DNA from: Zhengitettix transpicula
Taxonomy: Eukaryota; Arthropoda; Insecta; Orthoptera; Tetrigidae
Assembly: GCA_037074705.1 (NCBI GenBank)
Contig: CM073592.1
Location: 21,300,629 to 21,364,628, forward strand
Direction of reading: 5' to 3'
Length of the DNA stretch: 64,000 bases
Position numbers and translations under genes: made by a program. Of the stretch, positions 26,956 to 39,782 are shown one piece after another (the first letter of the stretch is position 1; every line of letters starts with the position of its first letter). The notes under the pieces were generated by a model. The model worked only from the letters and a program-made list of their open reading frames with translations. It did no database searches and was not told the DNA's origin.

Positions 26956-29711
26956 TTTTCATTAAATTTTTTATAGTAACAAAGAGTTACTTGAATTATA
27001 CTACGTTTCTTTAGCATTTAATCCATTGTATGATAAACCTTGAAATCAACTCTTTTATAACTTCAAACATCGTTTGTGTCCGTAGTTGATTATTTTCTTC
27101 CTAACCTCTTTTATTTATCTTATACAGAAATATAAATTTCAACCTATTACTTCACAATATAGTTTGTTGTAAGTGCCTATATTTTACCGACCCTTCATTG
27201 ATCTGCGGGCAGCGTGAAAGAAAATTTTAAATTATGTATTGGTTTTAATTAACTAACAGTGCCATCGAGCTTACCCAAATAATAAAAAAATATTAAAGTA
27301 CCTCTTATTATTAGATTATTTCATTAGACATTTTTCCTCCCCTTACTGTAACGACAGTAACTCCACCAATTTCTCTTGTTTTGGGGGGCCAGCTCGACGC
27401 GAATTTCCTCCGAGTCCGTCGACAGCCGTTGCTTTTCAGGGCAATTTACCACAGGAAATTGCTAACTAAAATCGCCCGGCCTTTCCGCGGAAGAGAATGT
27501 AATTTGCGGCGTTTGATTTGATACAGGTCGAGAGCCAGACAGATTCGTCTGAGAACCTTTCCTTGACACACACACACACACCGATCGAAGTTACGAATCA
27601 AGGAAGAAATCCGTCTCCACAAACAAACAACATAAGAAAAATCACTCAACGGTACTGAGAGGTTTCATATCAGAGGAGAAAATCAAAAAATAATCTGACG
27701 ATGTCAATGATATGTAATGGGAATTCTTTTAAGCATGTTTTATTATGTAAATAGAAAAAAATATTATAATGTTTAAAAACGAGCCTAGAAATTATTCCAA
27801 AAATAAAATAAAGTCGAATCTGAAAGGTTTACGCAAATGACAAGGACAATCAAAGAGAAATCGGTTCAGAGTAAAAGCTCATTTTGAAGTTTGCTGCTTC
27901 ACAGGAAGGAAGTCACTCCATTGAAAAAGATTAGTCGAGGATATATAATTATTCATTTGACTTTATATCCACTGGGGAGTTAACTTTTAATTAATCACGT
28001 TTCTTTAGAATATGAAGCGTTTATTAAGCTGGAGAATATTTGGAGTTATTGATTCGATCCATATCTTTATTAAATTTTTGTTTTCACAAAAATAATTGCG
28101 TAACCTTAATTTTTAGCTCATTATATTAATATAGTCTTTAATTCCACAATGCTTTCTATTTCATAATCTAAAAATTTACCGTCAGCCGTTCACTCCTAGT
28201 ATGAGAAATTTCAAGAGTCTGAATGATTGCTTCTGGGTCGTTTGCGTGTCGTCGATTAAGTTTTTTTTATTTCCGGTAGATTATAAATGCAAGAAAAGGG
28301 AAAATCGATTGTAGATAATGCTTAATTTTTTTTTCTTTTTCGTTCCGAGTGCAAACCTCAGTTTTCCTTCCCGGATTTTGCATTTTTGTCTTTAAAACTG
28401 TTTTTGCCTCTTCTTAATTCCCAGTAAATTTGCGAGCACATTATTTCAATCTTAATTTTTTTAAAAAAAACATCTTTAAAGTTCTTGGGAGAGGCACTGA
28501 ATTATTTAAAAACGTCCAGTAGTTAATTCCTCGTGTCATTACTCGACTTAGTAACTCATGACGCTATAGGTCGTCGTATGTCGACAAACAAAATAAGTTT
28601 TATTTATGGAATAGTTCCTCCTAATTAATTTTACTTTCTCTGCTATCAGTTATGCGAAATTTAGGAGTTTTGGTTCTTATAAATATTTTTCTGTCTGTAT
28701 TTTCTACATCCCCTGCCTCCTCACCGTATGACTGTTCTATTTTTCTGCTTATTGTTCACTATTTTTTTTAAAAAAATAAATACTTAATTACGGACCACTT
28801 TTGTTGTTCCTAATACCCCTGTTTAATTTTTAAATAGTTCTGTTTTGAACTTTTCTTTCGTAATTTTCGTTTTTCTCTTTCTGTTGTTCTTGAGAAACGT
28901 AAAGTTTGAGGGAAAGTTTTCTTGTGAGAGAGAGAAAGAGAGAGAGAACCCTCACCTCCCCAGAACAAATATTTGTAGTTCTCGTATGTGCGTGTTCTCG
29001 TTCTGTTGCCTTCGCTGTTGGAAGAAATGCGTATTCGGTGAGCACTGCTGCCGGTATGAATAATTTATCTGTCGGTGAGGATCAAGAAATGACTTTTGTT
29101 GTTCCCTAAACGCCTAGGTTCTATATCCTTACAATTTCATTCTCGGCTTGTTATAAATAATTCCATTTGGTTCGGACTCGTCGCTGTTTATTAATAATCC
29201 TGTGATCTCATGGTGTTGGATTTGCTAAACTGCTCACAACTTGTGAAAAGCTCCTTTAATCTTCCAGTTAGCGGAATTGGGAAAAATTTTTCCATTTAAG
29301 GGAATTGTTCCTATAAAATTATCTGCTGTGGTTTTCAGATAAATACTTTAAATCACAATATATCTAGGAATTATTTCATCAGTGTAATTCTTCTAAATTC
29401 CGTATTTTCTCTGTTATTCCAGAGTGCCAACTTTTTCAGCTTTAACATAAGCAAAATTGCTTAATTAATTTCGACAGTCTAGAATAATAGTCTCGTTCCT
29501 AAACATTTCCTTAATTCTCTTTTTTTTTGTCAGTGTTACTCAGTATCTTGACTTTTGTAACATGCGATCGTTTCAAAAGACATCAACTATAATTTGGTAA
29601 GTAAATTTCTGTAGGTCTTAATTTCATTAAATATTTCATGAAGATACACCTACTTTATTGATACATTAGTGACATATTTTTATATTAGTAAATATTAAGA
29701 TTATGTTCGGT
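26956..29711. other. No gene recognised
   Basis: AT-rich sequence with a short CA microsatellite near 27568, A-run/T-run switches at 28454-28470 and 28763-28777, and an AG-rich run near 28926. Overlapping frames at 28830-29109 sit on that AG run and are low complexity. Confidence 0.6.
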
Positions 29712-30017
29712 GTTCCCCTTGGAACAGTCGACCAGCTGCCTCCTAAACTGATCAAGGCACGGAGAAGGGAATGCTGCGTTCCCACAGGAAACGCCACTTT
29801 TCCCGCTATCGGAAGGTCGTGGGACATGTACAAACTACCCGAAGTACATAATGCAGGTTTTCTAGTGCATCACATTTAGGCGAATGCCGAGTAGGATCCT
29901 TAAACTACAGCCTGCACGCACCTTGCTCTACCCATCCATACCCTTCATTTTCAAATATTTCCTTTGCTACTACCACGTTGATTATCCTAATGTAACCTGT
30001 TACCCTAAAAATATATT
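29712..30017 (+). mobile_element. Retroposon family S, copy c (diverged)
   Basis: It runs from TTGGAACAGTCGACCAGCTG through GGGAATGCTGCGTTCCC, CCCGCTATCGGAAGG and GTAGGATCCTTAAAC to GTAACCTGTTACCC and an A-rich end. This is the most diverged copy of the family here. Confidence 0.75.
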
Positions 30018-30429
30018 TGTAGACTATATGTATTCTCCAGAATGTGTGCAAAGTTATTTGTTGTTTCCTTATATTAAAAATTAATCCTCCTGAAATTTAT
30101 GGTGAAGTTGTGTTTGTTATAAACGAATAGTAATCATGGTGGAAACATTTTTTTTTCTACGAGAATAAATTACTTTAATTCTTGCTGGACATGTAAGGAT
30201 AATCAGCTTAATGTACACTTTGATAGAAAATAGTTTGTTTCTTGAAAAAGGGGATTGAACCGGAGTCGCGATTGGGATGATTATTTCAGTGGAATGGGCA
30301 GAGGATCCTAGAAGGTGACTGGTACTTACTTGTACGACAGGAGTTAAATTTTCGAAAAGGAATTGACACAATTTAGTGAAGTGCAACCACGAATTTTCTG
30401 TAGGTTAAGCAGGAAGAACACAAGAAATA

Positions 30430-30860
30430 TGTTCGTGATTTTCGTGGGTGCCGTGTGGAGAGGCGGCATCTTCGACATACACGTTGTTCCGTGGTGCACG
30501 TGGCCGTCGCTGTGTGCAGTGTGCTGAGAGTGGCAAGGTTAGGTCATGCTGTGCTGGTGTGCTGCACTGTGCTGTGCTGAGGTGGGCGTGGCCGATCAAT
30601 GCGGTCCGCCCACGCACGCGCAAAACCGCGCCGTCCCGGGATCGCATCGCTGCAACCGACTACTTCATCACCAGTTAATCCAACAGCAACGGAGCAGCAC
30701 ACCTTGACTCTCGTTCGCCCAAAAAAGTCGCCTTACCTAGGCGTTATAAGGCACCAGGTGACAAAACGCCGTTATTCACGTGCGTCGTCATTGTCATGTG
30801 AGCTGGGAACATCCGATTCAGGGGGCTGTAATAAAATTCCGCCTCACTTTAATCAGTGAC
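30430..30860 (+). promoter_or_regulatory. GC/CpG-rich patch, candidate promoter or non-coding first exon
   Basis: About 430 bases with many CG dinucleotides (for example GGTCCGCCCACGCACGCGC, CCGCGCCGTCCCGGGATCGC) and a short GTGCTGTGCTG-type repeat, in a strongly AT-rich surround. Frames are open on both strands for up to 86 codons, as expected for GC-rich DNA, and none looks conserved. It lies inside the presumed aPKC 5' intron. Confidence 0.3.
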
Positions 30861-33224
30861 CGAAATTTCATTAACCATTGGAGGAATTTTAAGATTTCTT
30901 GTTATCGGGGTTTCTTCTACAAGACCAAGACTTTCTCTCAAAGGAGAGGAATAATGATTCGCGAAGGGTCCGTGTTGCCTGATTGGTTTTCCGCTCTGAC
31001 GCATATAATTCGGTGAGGTTGGACTACCACTATGAAGCAATTTCTCGGCCAGGTTCAAATACTTAAGTCTTTGTACTTAAGATAAGATTCCGGCATATAA
31101 TTAAAGGGTTTTTCGACCTCCAAATGTAATAATTACTTATTACCTGGTTGTCTCCTTCGAAGAGGTTACGATTATACTACAGAATATGTTGGGGTTGTTC
31201 ATTTATCTAGCGCCTGTTAGATAGATCATCCTGGCGGTCAACTGATTTCCTTACCACTTGGAAAAATTGTGTCAAGGAGCTCTGGAAAAAATACCGCCTC
31301 TTCTTTCTTAGTTACCGTACATATTTAACCTGCCAGAGTAGGATTGGCCACTCCGTTTAGGTAGACCACGGCGGTTACAATGCAAGGAAAGTTCCGCTCC
31401 ACTCCAGAGAAATATCATCGCTTTATTCTGAAACGAAATGGTTATTGATTGTTCCATTTACGCGTTTGTCGTCAAGAGTTGTCTTTGTTTACATTTCCCT
31501 TTTTCTGGGTAAGCAATCAAAAGAGTTTCAAGATTATATAGCGGTTTTTTTCTTTTCCTTCTGGATACTTTTCCATTAGAGATATATATGGTTTTTTTAT
31601 ATTTTTCCAAAAGAGATATTTTTTATAAATGAGTGTTAAATTATTAAAACCATGAATTTATTTAGTAACAAATTATTTTAAATCACAATTGAAAATTTCT
31701 TAAGAGATTAATTAAGACATTCTTTTATTTATTGAAATGCAAAATAATAATTCTACATCAATACTTTTTTGAAGAAAAATATTCGTTTAAGAACAACTAA
31801 AAAATTAATTGTATTACCAGATGACGAAAATGCCGTCACGAGACTTTTCATATCGTTTCGCCACCATTGAAAACGTCATCCCCTTTACCCACGCGGATTT
31901 ATCCAGAAAAGTTGTTTTTTTGCCACCTTGACGAGAAATACTAAACTTCCGGCACGGGCCTTTCAATTTTTGTCGGCAAAATTATAAAAGAGATACTCAT
32001 CACGCTCCTTAAATTCTCTCTCAAGTTTTCATTACCTTTTTTACTCCTGGATTGTTTCCTTCTTTATATTTTCTATGGTTGTTTTTTAACTCTACTTTCC
32101 TGATGAACACACCTTACAATTTCTCAGTGAATGCTAATACTTGTCTGTTTATTCATCTTAAAGGAAAAAAGTGTGTTTTTTTTCTTTTTGTCTTTATCAG
32201 CAGACTATCTGGGCTTATTCTGTGATATATTTACGTCTGTACATTTATAACAACGAACAATATCGACGACATCGTCTTGTTTGTGGCTTTAAGCATAGGC
32301 AAATATTTCGCAAAAAAATATATATTTATTTATATTTATTAATTCTTATATAATTTGGTACACAAAATGAATTAATAATTGTTAATAATTAATACTATAC
32401 TTAAGGTAGATGATTATTAATACACAAATTAAGCAGCCAAGAGAATAAGCACGCGATGGTACTATTTTATTTCAAGGACAAGTGTGGGTTTTTGTGTTTC
32501 TGACGATATGTTCTGATTTTATGGTTTTGTAACATTTTTGTAGGTGTTCTCTGTTGATGTAAACTTTTTGTTTGTGTGGAACTAAGTTGTTATTATTTAC
32601 TCTACATCCAGACTACCTGCTGGTGCCGACTTTACTAATTCCGAGTTCCATTTGTCTTTACCTCTTTATGATATATTATAACGGGCAGAAGTCCTTTGGA
32701 GTAATAGCGTCTAAGAAATATCGTTTTGCCCGAGAAACAACAATAGCCGTTCCTTGTAACAGCATTTTTTTTACCAACTTGTTGCAGCATGCTGGGCGGT
32801 AATAGATTGCAGCTGTAATACGTTGGGACTTAAAGAACGGAATTAAGAAGTTTGTAGTTCTCCCCTCCGTATATCCGTGGTCGTAACAAAGGCCAAGGAA
32901 ATACCAGGGGTCGTCGAGAGAGGATCTCCCCAGGGCCGGAGCCAGACGCCACTTCGATCGCTTCCTACGTCAGCATCCCTTCAAATCATCTGCCTTCGTG
33001 GATTACTTTGTCTTCACCTTCGCATGTCATTGCCTGTCTCACCTTATCTCTTTTGAATTTCTCCTCCTTTTTTTAGTTGTGAAGGTACTAAATCACCTGA
33101 AATTCGTTGAAGTGTAACTTCATCAAGTGACGGAATAGAATTAAAATTTTACGAACGTCGTAATTGATGTGGAGTACCTTCTTTCATCGGGGACTTGCGA
33201 AACATTGGCGTGATAACATGGATA
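30861..33224. other. No gene recognised
   Basis: AT-rich anonymous sequence with no conserved frame, RNA gene or repeat that I can identify. Confidence 0.6.
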
Positions 33225-33740
33225 GGGAGATTTTATTTAATCCATAAGTCCTCGGTTGAGGAAATAGGATACGTCAGAAGTGAAATTACAAATAGCTACA
33301 AGAAACTATCGTATTCTAAACTAAAACACAACCGTTTTTTGTACAATATAACTGAGAATACAGTATAATAATTACAAATTAATTAATAGCCTTAAATACA
33401 GTTAAATAATAGTGGAACATAGAAAACGGACTTAACGTTATTAGGAGTGCAGTTTAATATTTACAGAGAATGCTTACAGTTCATATTTACAAATAATTTA
33501 GAAAAAAAGAGACGATAATTGAACCAGATAAATGAGGAACTACACACACTCACAAATAAGACAACATACAGAGGAGTAACACAACCCACTAAGACACACA
33601 CACACACATTCAACGACGAACAAGTGATTTATTTGACCTGAAAGATGAGCAGACGCGGTAACTCGAGCCCGTATACGAAACAAACAAGGAATAGATCTGA
33701 AAACAAAGTTACGAAATATAATATTTTACAAAGGAACACA
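33225..33740 (-). mobile_element. LINE-like 3' end (family L), copy 2
   Basis: On the + strand it starts TTTTATTTAATCCATAAGTC, then CTCGGTTGAGGAAATAGGA, matching the first block of the copy at 8318. It ends in a CA-rich stretch and GAACAAGTGATTTATTTGAC. It is probably a LINE 3' untranslated region in minus orientation. No coding part remains. Confidence 0.4.
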
Positions 33741-34417
33741 TTTGACAGTTTTGCAGAAAAAAATAATTTGGACTATTCCTTTTAATAAAATATTCTAAAT
33801 TTATTCACAAAACTGTTGTAGTTATGATTGTTCTTTACACCTGCAAAAAGAATTATCTTTTATTTATTTATCAGTGTGGCGTTAATATTTATTTTCCTCC
33901 TAATTTAATGTATTATATTAAAATTGTTGATATTCTAATGTATTTCAGTTGATGAAGGTTCGAAATTTGAACGGAGTTGATAATGGCGATTCCCGAAAGC
34001 TTCTGCCAATCTTTTAATGAAGTATAATTATCTAAGGGTTATTATATTTCTTCCTATTTCAAATTATCCCTGTATTGTAAATAAATTTCTTGTGGAACAG
34101 CAGCAAGGCGATGATTGTCCGATCTTTGAGCCCGATCGATTTCTTGTCCCATATTCCATAAATTCGCCATTCGTTTCAGGCGGATTTATGTTCCGTTTTA
34201 CAGTATATAAACTAGATAGAGTTAAGGTTTACAACTAGTTCCGTAATACGTATTGGAAAATAATTCTAATGGCACGTTTTTACAACTTGGAATGTTACAG
34301 TTGCTCCAATTTGCAACGACTTGCACGGTAACTATGTTTAAAAAAAATCATATCCGTGTGTTCATTCGTATTCGAGCCTGTATTAGAATCCTCTATTATT
34401 TCATATTAATTTGTTTT
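33741..34417. other. No gene recognised
   Basis: AT-rich. A possible Penelope-type tail (GATGAAGGTTCGAAATTTG, then AACGGAGTTGATAATG) lies at about 33950-33990. Nothing else is recognised. Confidence 0.45.
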
Positions 34418-34882
34418 AGCCGTGAGGTGAACCTTCCCAGAGAGCTCTGGAGGAGGCTACCTTTGGGCATGCCTTCACATCTCACTGGTTTTTGAACTAA
34501 GGTTATATTACATGGCGACACATCTCGGTCTGTTTTGAGAGGTGTATGTTCCGGGGTCGCAGACGGTAAGAGTTGTCCTATTATTTCTATTGGAATAGTC
34601 GGCCAGCTGCCTCCTAAACTGGTCAAGCCACGGCGACCCTACAGCAAGTACCAAATGCCCGGCCTACCCGATGCAGGTTTTTCTAGGGATTTCCATGCAT
34701 CACTTTTAGGTGTATTGCCGGGTAGGATCCTTAAACCATAGCCCGGGAGCCTTAGTTAACCCTTAGCTACCTTCCTCTACCTTTCCTCACCCCACTCCCC
34801 CTTTCACTCCTTTTCCATTGCTATAAGAGGGGAGTTGCCACTATGTGGACTACCCTATACATAGTCTGTCACCTTAAAACAA
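34418..34882 (+). mobile_element. Retroposon family S, copy d (nearly full length)
   Basis: Colinear with the reverse complement of 45573-46098: GAGGCTACCTTTGGGCATGC, GGTTTTTGAACTAAGGTT, GAGGTGTATGTTCCGGGGTC, GGAATAGTCGGCCAGCTGCC, GTAGGATCCTTAAACC and a final TAGTCTGTCACCTTAAAAC. The frame at 34535-34741 belongs to the repeat and is not maintained in other copies. Confidence 0.85.
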
Positions 34883-35119
34883 GTATCTGACCGATTTGAT
34901 GCAGTTCCCAATCTTGTTCCGTCCGGAGTTTGGTCTTTATAATTACACTCTCCATCCTTCTCTAGTTTCCAGCTGATTAGAGGATGTTTCTGATATACGA
35001 TAGAAATTTTAAATATCTTTACGCCGCCATAATATATTTTTATCCCCGTCATGTGTCTAACGGGGATGCGTATATTTATTTCGACAGTTTAAAATTATAG
35101 GGTACGAGACTGCAGGCTG

Positions 35120-35450
35120 ATGTTCGTTACTACAGTGCGACCGTATTCAGCGGCACCTGCAATATGGGACAGAGACAGGCACAGAGACAATACCCTGGGG
35201 GAGTGCGGGGGAGGGTTCTGGGGCTTTGTGCGACACGAAACACGACTCTGCTCTGCCACAATGGCAGCAGCAACGGCGAAAAACACCTCTCACGCGCGTG
35301 TCGAAACAGACCCACGAAATATTCGTGCGCAGCCCTCGTCCGACTCTTCTATGAGGAACGTATTCACAGGGTTGGGGGCGCCTTATTCAGGGACGTCATC
35401 CGTACGTTTCTTCTACGTTGAAATGCACTTCAGAGAATATGAAAAGTGCT
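35120..35450 (+). promoter_or_regulatory. GC-rich patch with overlapping frames, candidate exon/promoter
   Basis: About 330 bases of balanced-to-GC-rich DNA with three overlapping open frames on + and two on -. An ATG at 35261 (ACAATGGCAGCAGCAACGG) has a good start context and opens a frame to 35452. The GT sites in that frame (after AGGAAC and after TCATCC) would leave phase 0, which cannot join aPKC exon A directly. No domain is recognised. Confidence 0.2.
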
Positions 35451-35939
35451 GACAGACTTCTTTTTGAAAGCCATCGAAAACCGTCGTAGTGGGGTCGGAT
35501 TTGCTTGGGTTTGTGTTACTCGTAAAAGTGGTTGGGTTTTCATATAGAGACCGCGCGTGCTTCGCGAGAAATATTTGTGAGATTTGTACAGAGATATTAA
35601 CAGAGTATTAGATCATAAATCCTCGTAAAATGGAAAATTGAAGTCTTGGTTGTTTCCAATTTTATCTTCATAATTGTTCCTTCTGTATGTGGAAGGTGTA
35701 GCGCACTGTCACTATTTAGTCCCTCTTGAAAAATAGCGCGATTTTATTTTATTTATATATATCATGTACGATGACTAATTAAATCGAAAACTAATAACAG
35801 CGGAGAAGACTACTCACAAAAGTAGAGTAATGTAGCTTTTTCTGAGTTATGGAGATCCGGACCAAGACAGTGCTCAGTTTTTGAAATTATAAAATGAAAA
35901 ATGTTCGTGTTAAAAGTACAATAATTAGATAAGTAAATA

Positions 35940-36220
35940 GCTAAATAACAGACAAAAATACGTACAAACTTAAATACCACACAACATTTCTGCAATTCTT
36001 GTTGATTTCGTCAGGTGATTCAAAAAAGGTGTGCCGTTCTTACCGCTATACGTTTTTTTTTTCATTCACCCGACGAAATCAACAAGGATTGCAGGAATGT
36101 TGTGTGGTATTTAATTTTGGTGATTCAACAAAAGTATGCCTTTCTTACCGCTATTCGGTTTTTTTTATTCACCTGACTAAATCAACAAGGATTACTGAAA
36201 CGTTGTGTTGTTTTTAATTT
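35940..36220. mobile_element. Penelope-like tails: one inverted plus two tandem copies
   Basis: A minus-oriented tail (35945-36020) faces two plus-oriented tails (36064-36115 and 36168-36216). The two plus tails are part of a direct duplication of about 103 bp that includes the spacer TTCTTACCGCTAT and a T run. All three carry the CCTGACGAAATCAACAAGG core followed by a TTGTGTGGT-like block. The 72-codon frame at 35999-36217 simply shows the duplication. Confidence 0.75.
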
Positions 36221-36449
36221 GACACTTATTTCTTTCTTTTATTTATCTAATTAGTATACTGCTAATTTTTCTAAAACAGAGAGAAATTAAAATATTTTCG
36301 CTTAAGAGACATATAGTTCTATTATGATAATAATAACAAGTAGGGTAACGATTTTTTAAATGTTTTTGAAAGAAAGACGCTACCTAAAAAAAAAGTTTGG
36401 GAAAGAGGTTAAATATAAATCAAACTATTAAAAAGTCTGATTGTAAATT

Positions 36450-36640
36450 AAGAATAAGAAACATAGCCAAATACAGACAAAATAAAGGTTTCGAGTTTTG
36501 TCAATTGACCAGTGCAGTTGTGTCGCTCTAGGCTCTTTGTAGCACCTGAAGAAAGGAAGAAGAATCCCATAAACGTTGTGTGGTATTTATATTATCACTT
36601 CTTCTTTCACCTGTATTTGACTATATTTCTTATTATAAAG
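36450..36640 (+). mobile_element. Penelope-like element 3' tail (family P1), with truncated inverted arm
   Basis: The plus-oriented tail from 36491 (GAGTTTTGTCAATTGACC, GCACCTGAAGAAAGGAAG, ATAAACGTTGTGTGGTA) is preceded by ATAGCCAAATACAGACAAAA, the reverse complement of the far end of the same tail. So it was once an inverted pair. Confidence 0.7.
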
Positions 36641-37060
36641 CAAACTTACTTCCTTTAAACAATAAAGAAGAAAAGAAAATTGTCACATATTTCCCCTTGT
36701 TTCTTTGTATCTCATTTCAAAACTGCAGCTCCTGGTTTCAGTCGTCATCAAATGAGAAAAAAAGCAACGGACGAGGAGGACGGTTCTTTATCTGTGGTTG
36801 TAAGGAACGACGTCCAGACAGTGTCTTGTGACGTTTGCACGGCAGTTTGAGGAAACGGCTTGCGCTGATCATATCGAACGGGCACAACTTTTTCAATCAT
36901 TCCTGCAGTGACACGGCTTTTTTTCAATTTTGTGTCTCCATCCGGCTTCTATTCTCTTGGGATCCTCCAGTAACGTCTCACTGGAAACGATTTCTGTGCG
37001 ATATTGCAGGATCCCGGTCTTTTTCCTTGCACGCCGAGAGAGAGAATGTAGTTCACCAGG

Positions 37061-37089
37061 AATATATATATATATATATATATATATAG
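37061..37089. repeat. TA dinucleotide microsatellite
   Basis: About 14 uninterrupted TA units. Confidence 0.9.
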
Positions 37090-37899
37090 AAGAGAGGCTG
37101 ACTTACCTTAAAATTGAGAGTTGCCGTCGCCAGGCCGTATAGTAAGGAGCATGTGAAATTTTCAAACCCCGTTCCTCGTGACGTCAGTGCCAGTCTGACG
37201 GACTAACTTTTTTCCAATTCTCGAAGATGAAAGGGCCGAAGATTTGGCATTTAAGGTCATTCAGAGTGGGGAATAGCTGGTGGAACTGCTCACGAAAAAA
37301 GAACTTCCCGGATGCTTACAGTTCAGAGAAAAAGCCCGCAGGGAACTGTGTATTGAAAAGTTTACACTAATCATTGACAATTCCTCGCTTTTTTTTTCCA
37401 TCCCCTCAAACGTTGGTACGCCATTTGAAACTATCTCTCTCTAACAATAACAATGGCTGAACAATGTTTATTAATGATGCTAGTCTTTCTCTCAAGGTAG
37501 GGTGGGGGTATAAAAATGCTTAAAATAGCCAATGAATTTCTTTTAAAAAATAATCAATTTAGGGTTTCCGCACAATCAATGGTGTTTGTAAGTAAAAACT
37601 GAACACATCCAACTTACAATGGCGCACTGGTGTCGTCCCCGGCGATCTCCGATGTTGTCCAGGACCTCCGTTGTTGAATAAAAACTACGGAAATTAATCC
37701 TTTTAGTTTAATTTATTTTGTCTGATATAAAAATTCAAAATAACAACTCCACAAAAACGATCCTTCGCGTCAACAATCTAGCGAAGAAGCTCCATCAACA
37801 ATTCCTTTACCCAGCGATAACGTTTTAACCCGTGATAATCATTATGTATACATCAAAGAAATACACAATTTCAAAGAGTTTACGTAAAACGCGTAAAAA

Positions 37900-38290
37900 A
37901 GGTTTTGAAAGGCGGCGATAATGAATAAAATCCAGGATGGGTGTAAATTTATTTTGAATAAGAAAGTTGTTTACAAAATCTCTTGCTCTATTTGTTCCTG
38001 CTACATAGGTCAAACAAAACGTTCCCTTAATACACGTGTCGAAGAACATATATGTAATATCAAACTTCCTATTGATAAACAATCTGCAATGTCCAAACAT
38101 ATCACAAATTCTAAACATACATTTAATTGGCAAAATGCTAAGATTTTAGACATTGACACCAGGTACATTTTCAGAGATGCTTCACATTAAATCTGAACAT
38201 CACAGCTCTTAATGTCCAAACTGACACTATGAAACTCAATAATTGCTATGATCGTATTATTACGCTAAACCTTCTGTTTTCCCATTGTCG
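37900..38290 (+). pseudogene. Penelope-like element GIY-YIG endonuclease, decayed C-terminal fragment
   Basis: The frame 37921-38190 contains VVYKISCSICSCYIGQTKRS, then LNTRVEEH and MSKHITNSKHTFNW. These are the GIY (VYKI) and YIG halves, the CxxC pair between them, the catalytic-type Arg in NTR and the following Glu-His of the GIY-YIG nuclease that follows the reverse transcriptase in Penelope-like elements. The usual next segment (a MLHIK block, then SLNVQTDT) is present but in two other frames at about 38176-38290, so at least two frameshifts have occurred. No reverse transcriptase is found upstream. A P1 tail follows at 38352, which ties this tail family to PLEs. Confidence 0.88.
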
Positions 38291-38351
38291 TTGCTCCCTT
38301 ATTGTTAGGCCACCCCTTCGGCTCTCCCATTGTCGTTGCGTTTTCGTCGCT

Positions 38352-38525
38352 TTTGAGTGTTGTCAACTGACAAGTGTAGTTGTGTTTCTCTAGGCTCTTC
38401 TTAGCACCTGACGAAAGGAACAAGGATCCCAGAAACGTTGTGTTGTATTTATATTACCATTTTTTGCCTCTATTGGCTATCTTTCTTATTCATTATTTTC
38501 AATCAGACGTAAATTTTTCATTTGT
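38352..38525 (+). mobile_element. Penelope-like element 3' tail (family P1), attached to GIY-YIG remnant
   Basis: GAGTGTTGTCAACTGACAAG, TTGTGTTTCTCTAGGCTCTT, CACCTGACGAAAGGAACAAG, CCAGAAACGTTGTGTTGTAT and CAATCAGACGTAAATT follow the endonuclease fragment in the same orientation within about 65 bases. This is the reference copy for the family. Confidence 0.85.
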
Positions 38526-39782
38526 AAATTTATTTTATTTGCCTATTTGTTGAAATAACATAATTCTCTCGTAAAGTGCTTATAACACCTTTGTACTTTA
38601 TACGGATATTTTTCCGCTACCTGGAAACTGACTATTTGCAATATTTCGGATATTGTTTTATTTACCGTGGCGTTCAGTGACTGTCATGTGCAATTGGGGA
38701 GGGGGGGGGGCTACGGACGCTTCTCGTAAGCTCGTCACGTTCCGCATTCTAGTTCTGACCGATTCTGTGGCTTGCAATTAATCTTCCTCTTCGGTCTGTC
38801 GTCTTTCAGACCCGAGACACACCTGCGGAGACTTGAAAGAGAAGAAAGGTGGAGGGATCGATAATGTAATTGCACGATTCTGTCGTTAGCCTCTATTGTT
38901 TCTGGGGAGGGAAAACTTTTGAGAGCGTGTAACTGGCTGCTTGTTGGCTTCCTCGTCTGGAATTAGAGGGAGAATGCTGGAGCCTTAACGTCCCCACACA
39001 AACACACGCGCACACACACATACAAATGGTCCATGGAGACTGTACGTGTCTAAAATGCCAACAAACCAACTTTCCTTTCAGGACGCCCAAGTGAGCCTTT
39101 ATTCTACAGTTACAGCAGTCGTAAAACACGTAAAAATCTTTTGTTTCTGTTTTCACTTCGGTCTACATTTCTTTAGTGCCAATTTCACTTGTCTGGACTG
39201 CTTCCTCGCGGAGATTCGTTCAAAGGGTTAAGTCTCGTGGTTCCTTGTATCCGTTCTTGGGGCCACGGTTCGATGGCGAAAAAACTAAACTAAACCAACT
39301 AAAAAATAGATACAATAATTTATTATATTGACTGACATGTTTGCATTACGGTTAAATAATTTCAGAATCGGAATTTATCGACACATGAGAATTAAAATGA
39401 ACGAAATCGTCACCAGTCAACTGAGAAGTAGAGAATTTTCGAACCTGAATATTCGAACTTGTCACCATACAAGAATTGCATTTGGTAGTTTTTGAAAATG
39501 AGGCTCTACAGAATATTTAAACAATGTTCACAATTAATTAATATAAAATTTAAAAGCTCTGATTCACACGCCGCAATTTGTCGCAGGTCGATATTTGAGT
39601 CGATAACGCACGACTTAAAAAAAATTACCGTTTCAAAATGAATAAATTCCTCGTTAATTTATCATTTTATATTACTACCAACATAAATATGTTTATATTA
39701 ATTTTTTTTGTAAATACTTATAAGATTAATATATAAAAGATAATATATAAATATATAAAAAATGTATTACTATATAAAAGAA
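38526..39782. other. No gene recognised
   Basis: Contains a G run at 38698-38710 and a CA-rich tract near 39000. Frames over the CA tract are low complexity. No exon is recognised. Confidence 0.6.

Noticed and set aside
31020..31075. B-box-like GGTTCAAATAC that might mark a tRNA or tRNA-derived SINE
   Set aside because: No matching A box or cloverleaf could be formed upstream.
35999..36217. 72-codon frame with an internal peptide repeat
   Set aside because: The peptide repeat only reflects the roughly 103-bp tandem duplication of a PLE tail.
37825..38133. 102-codon minus-strand frame
   Set aside because: It is antisense to the GIY-YIG endonuclease fragment, which has the recognisable motifs.
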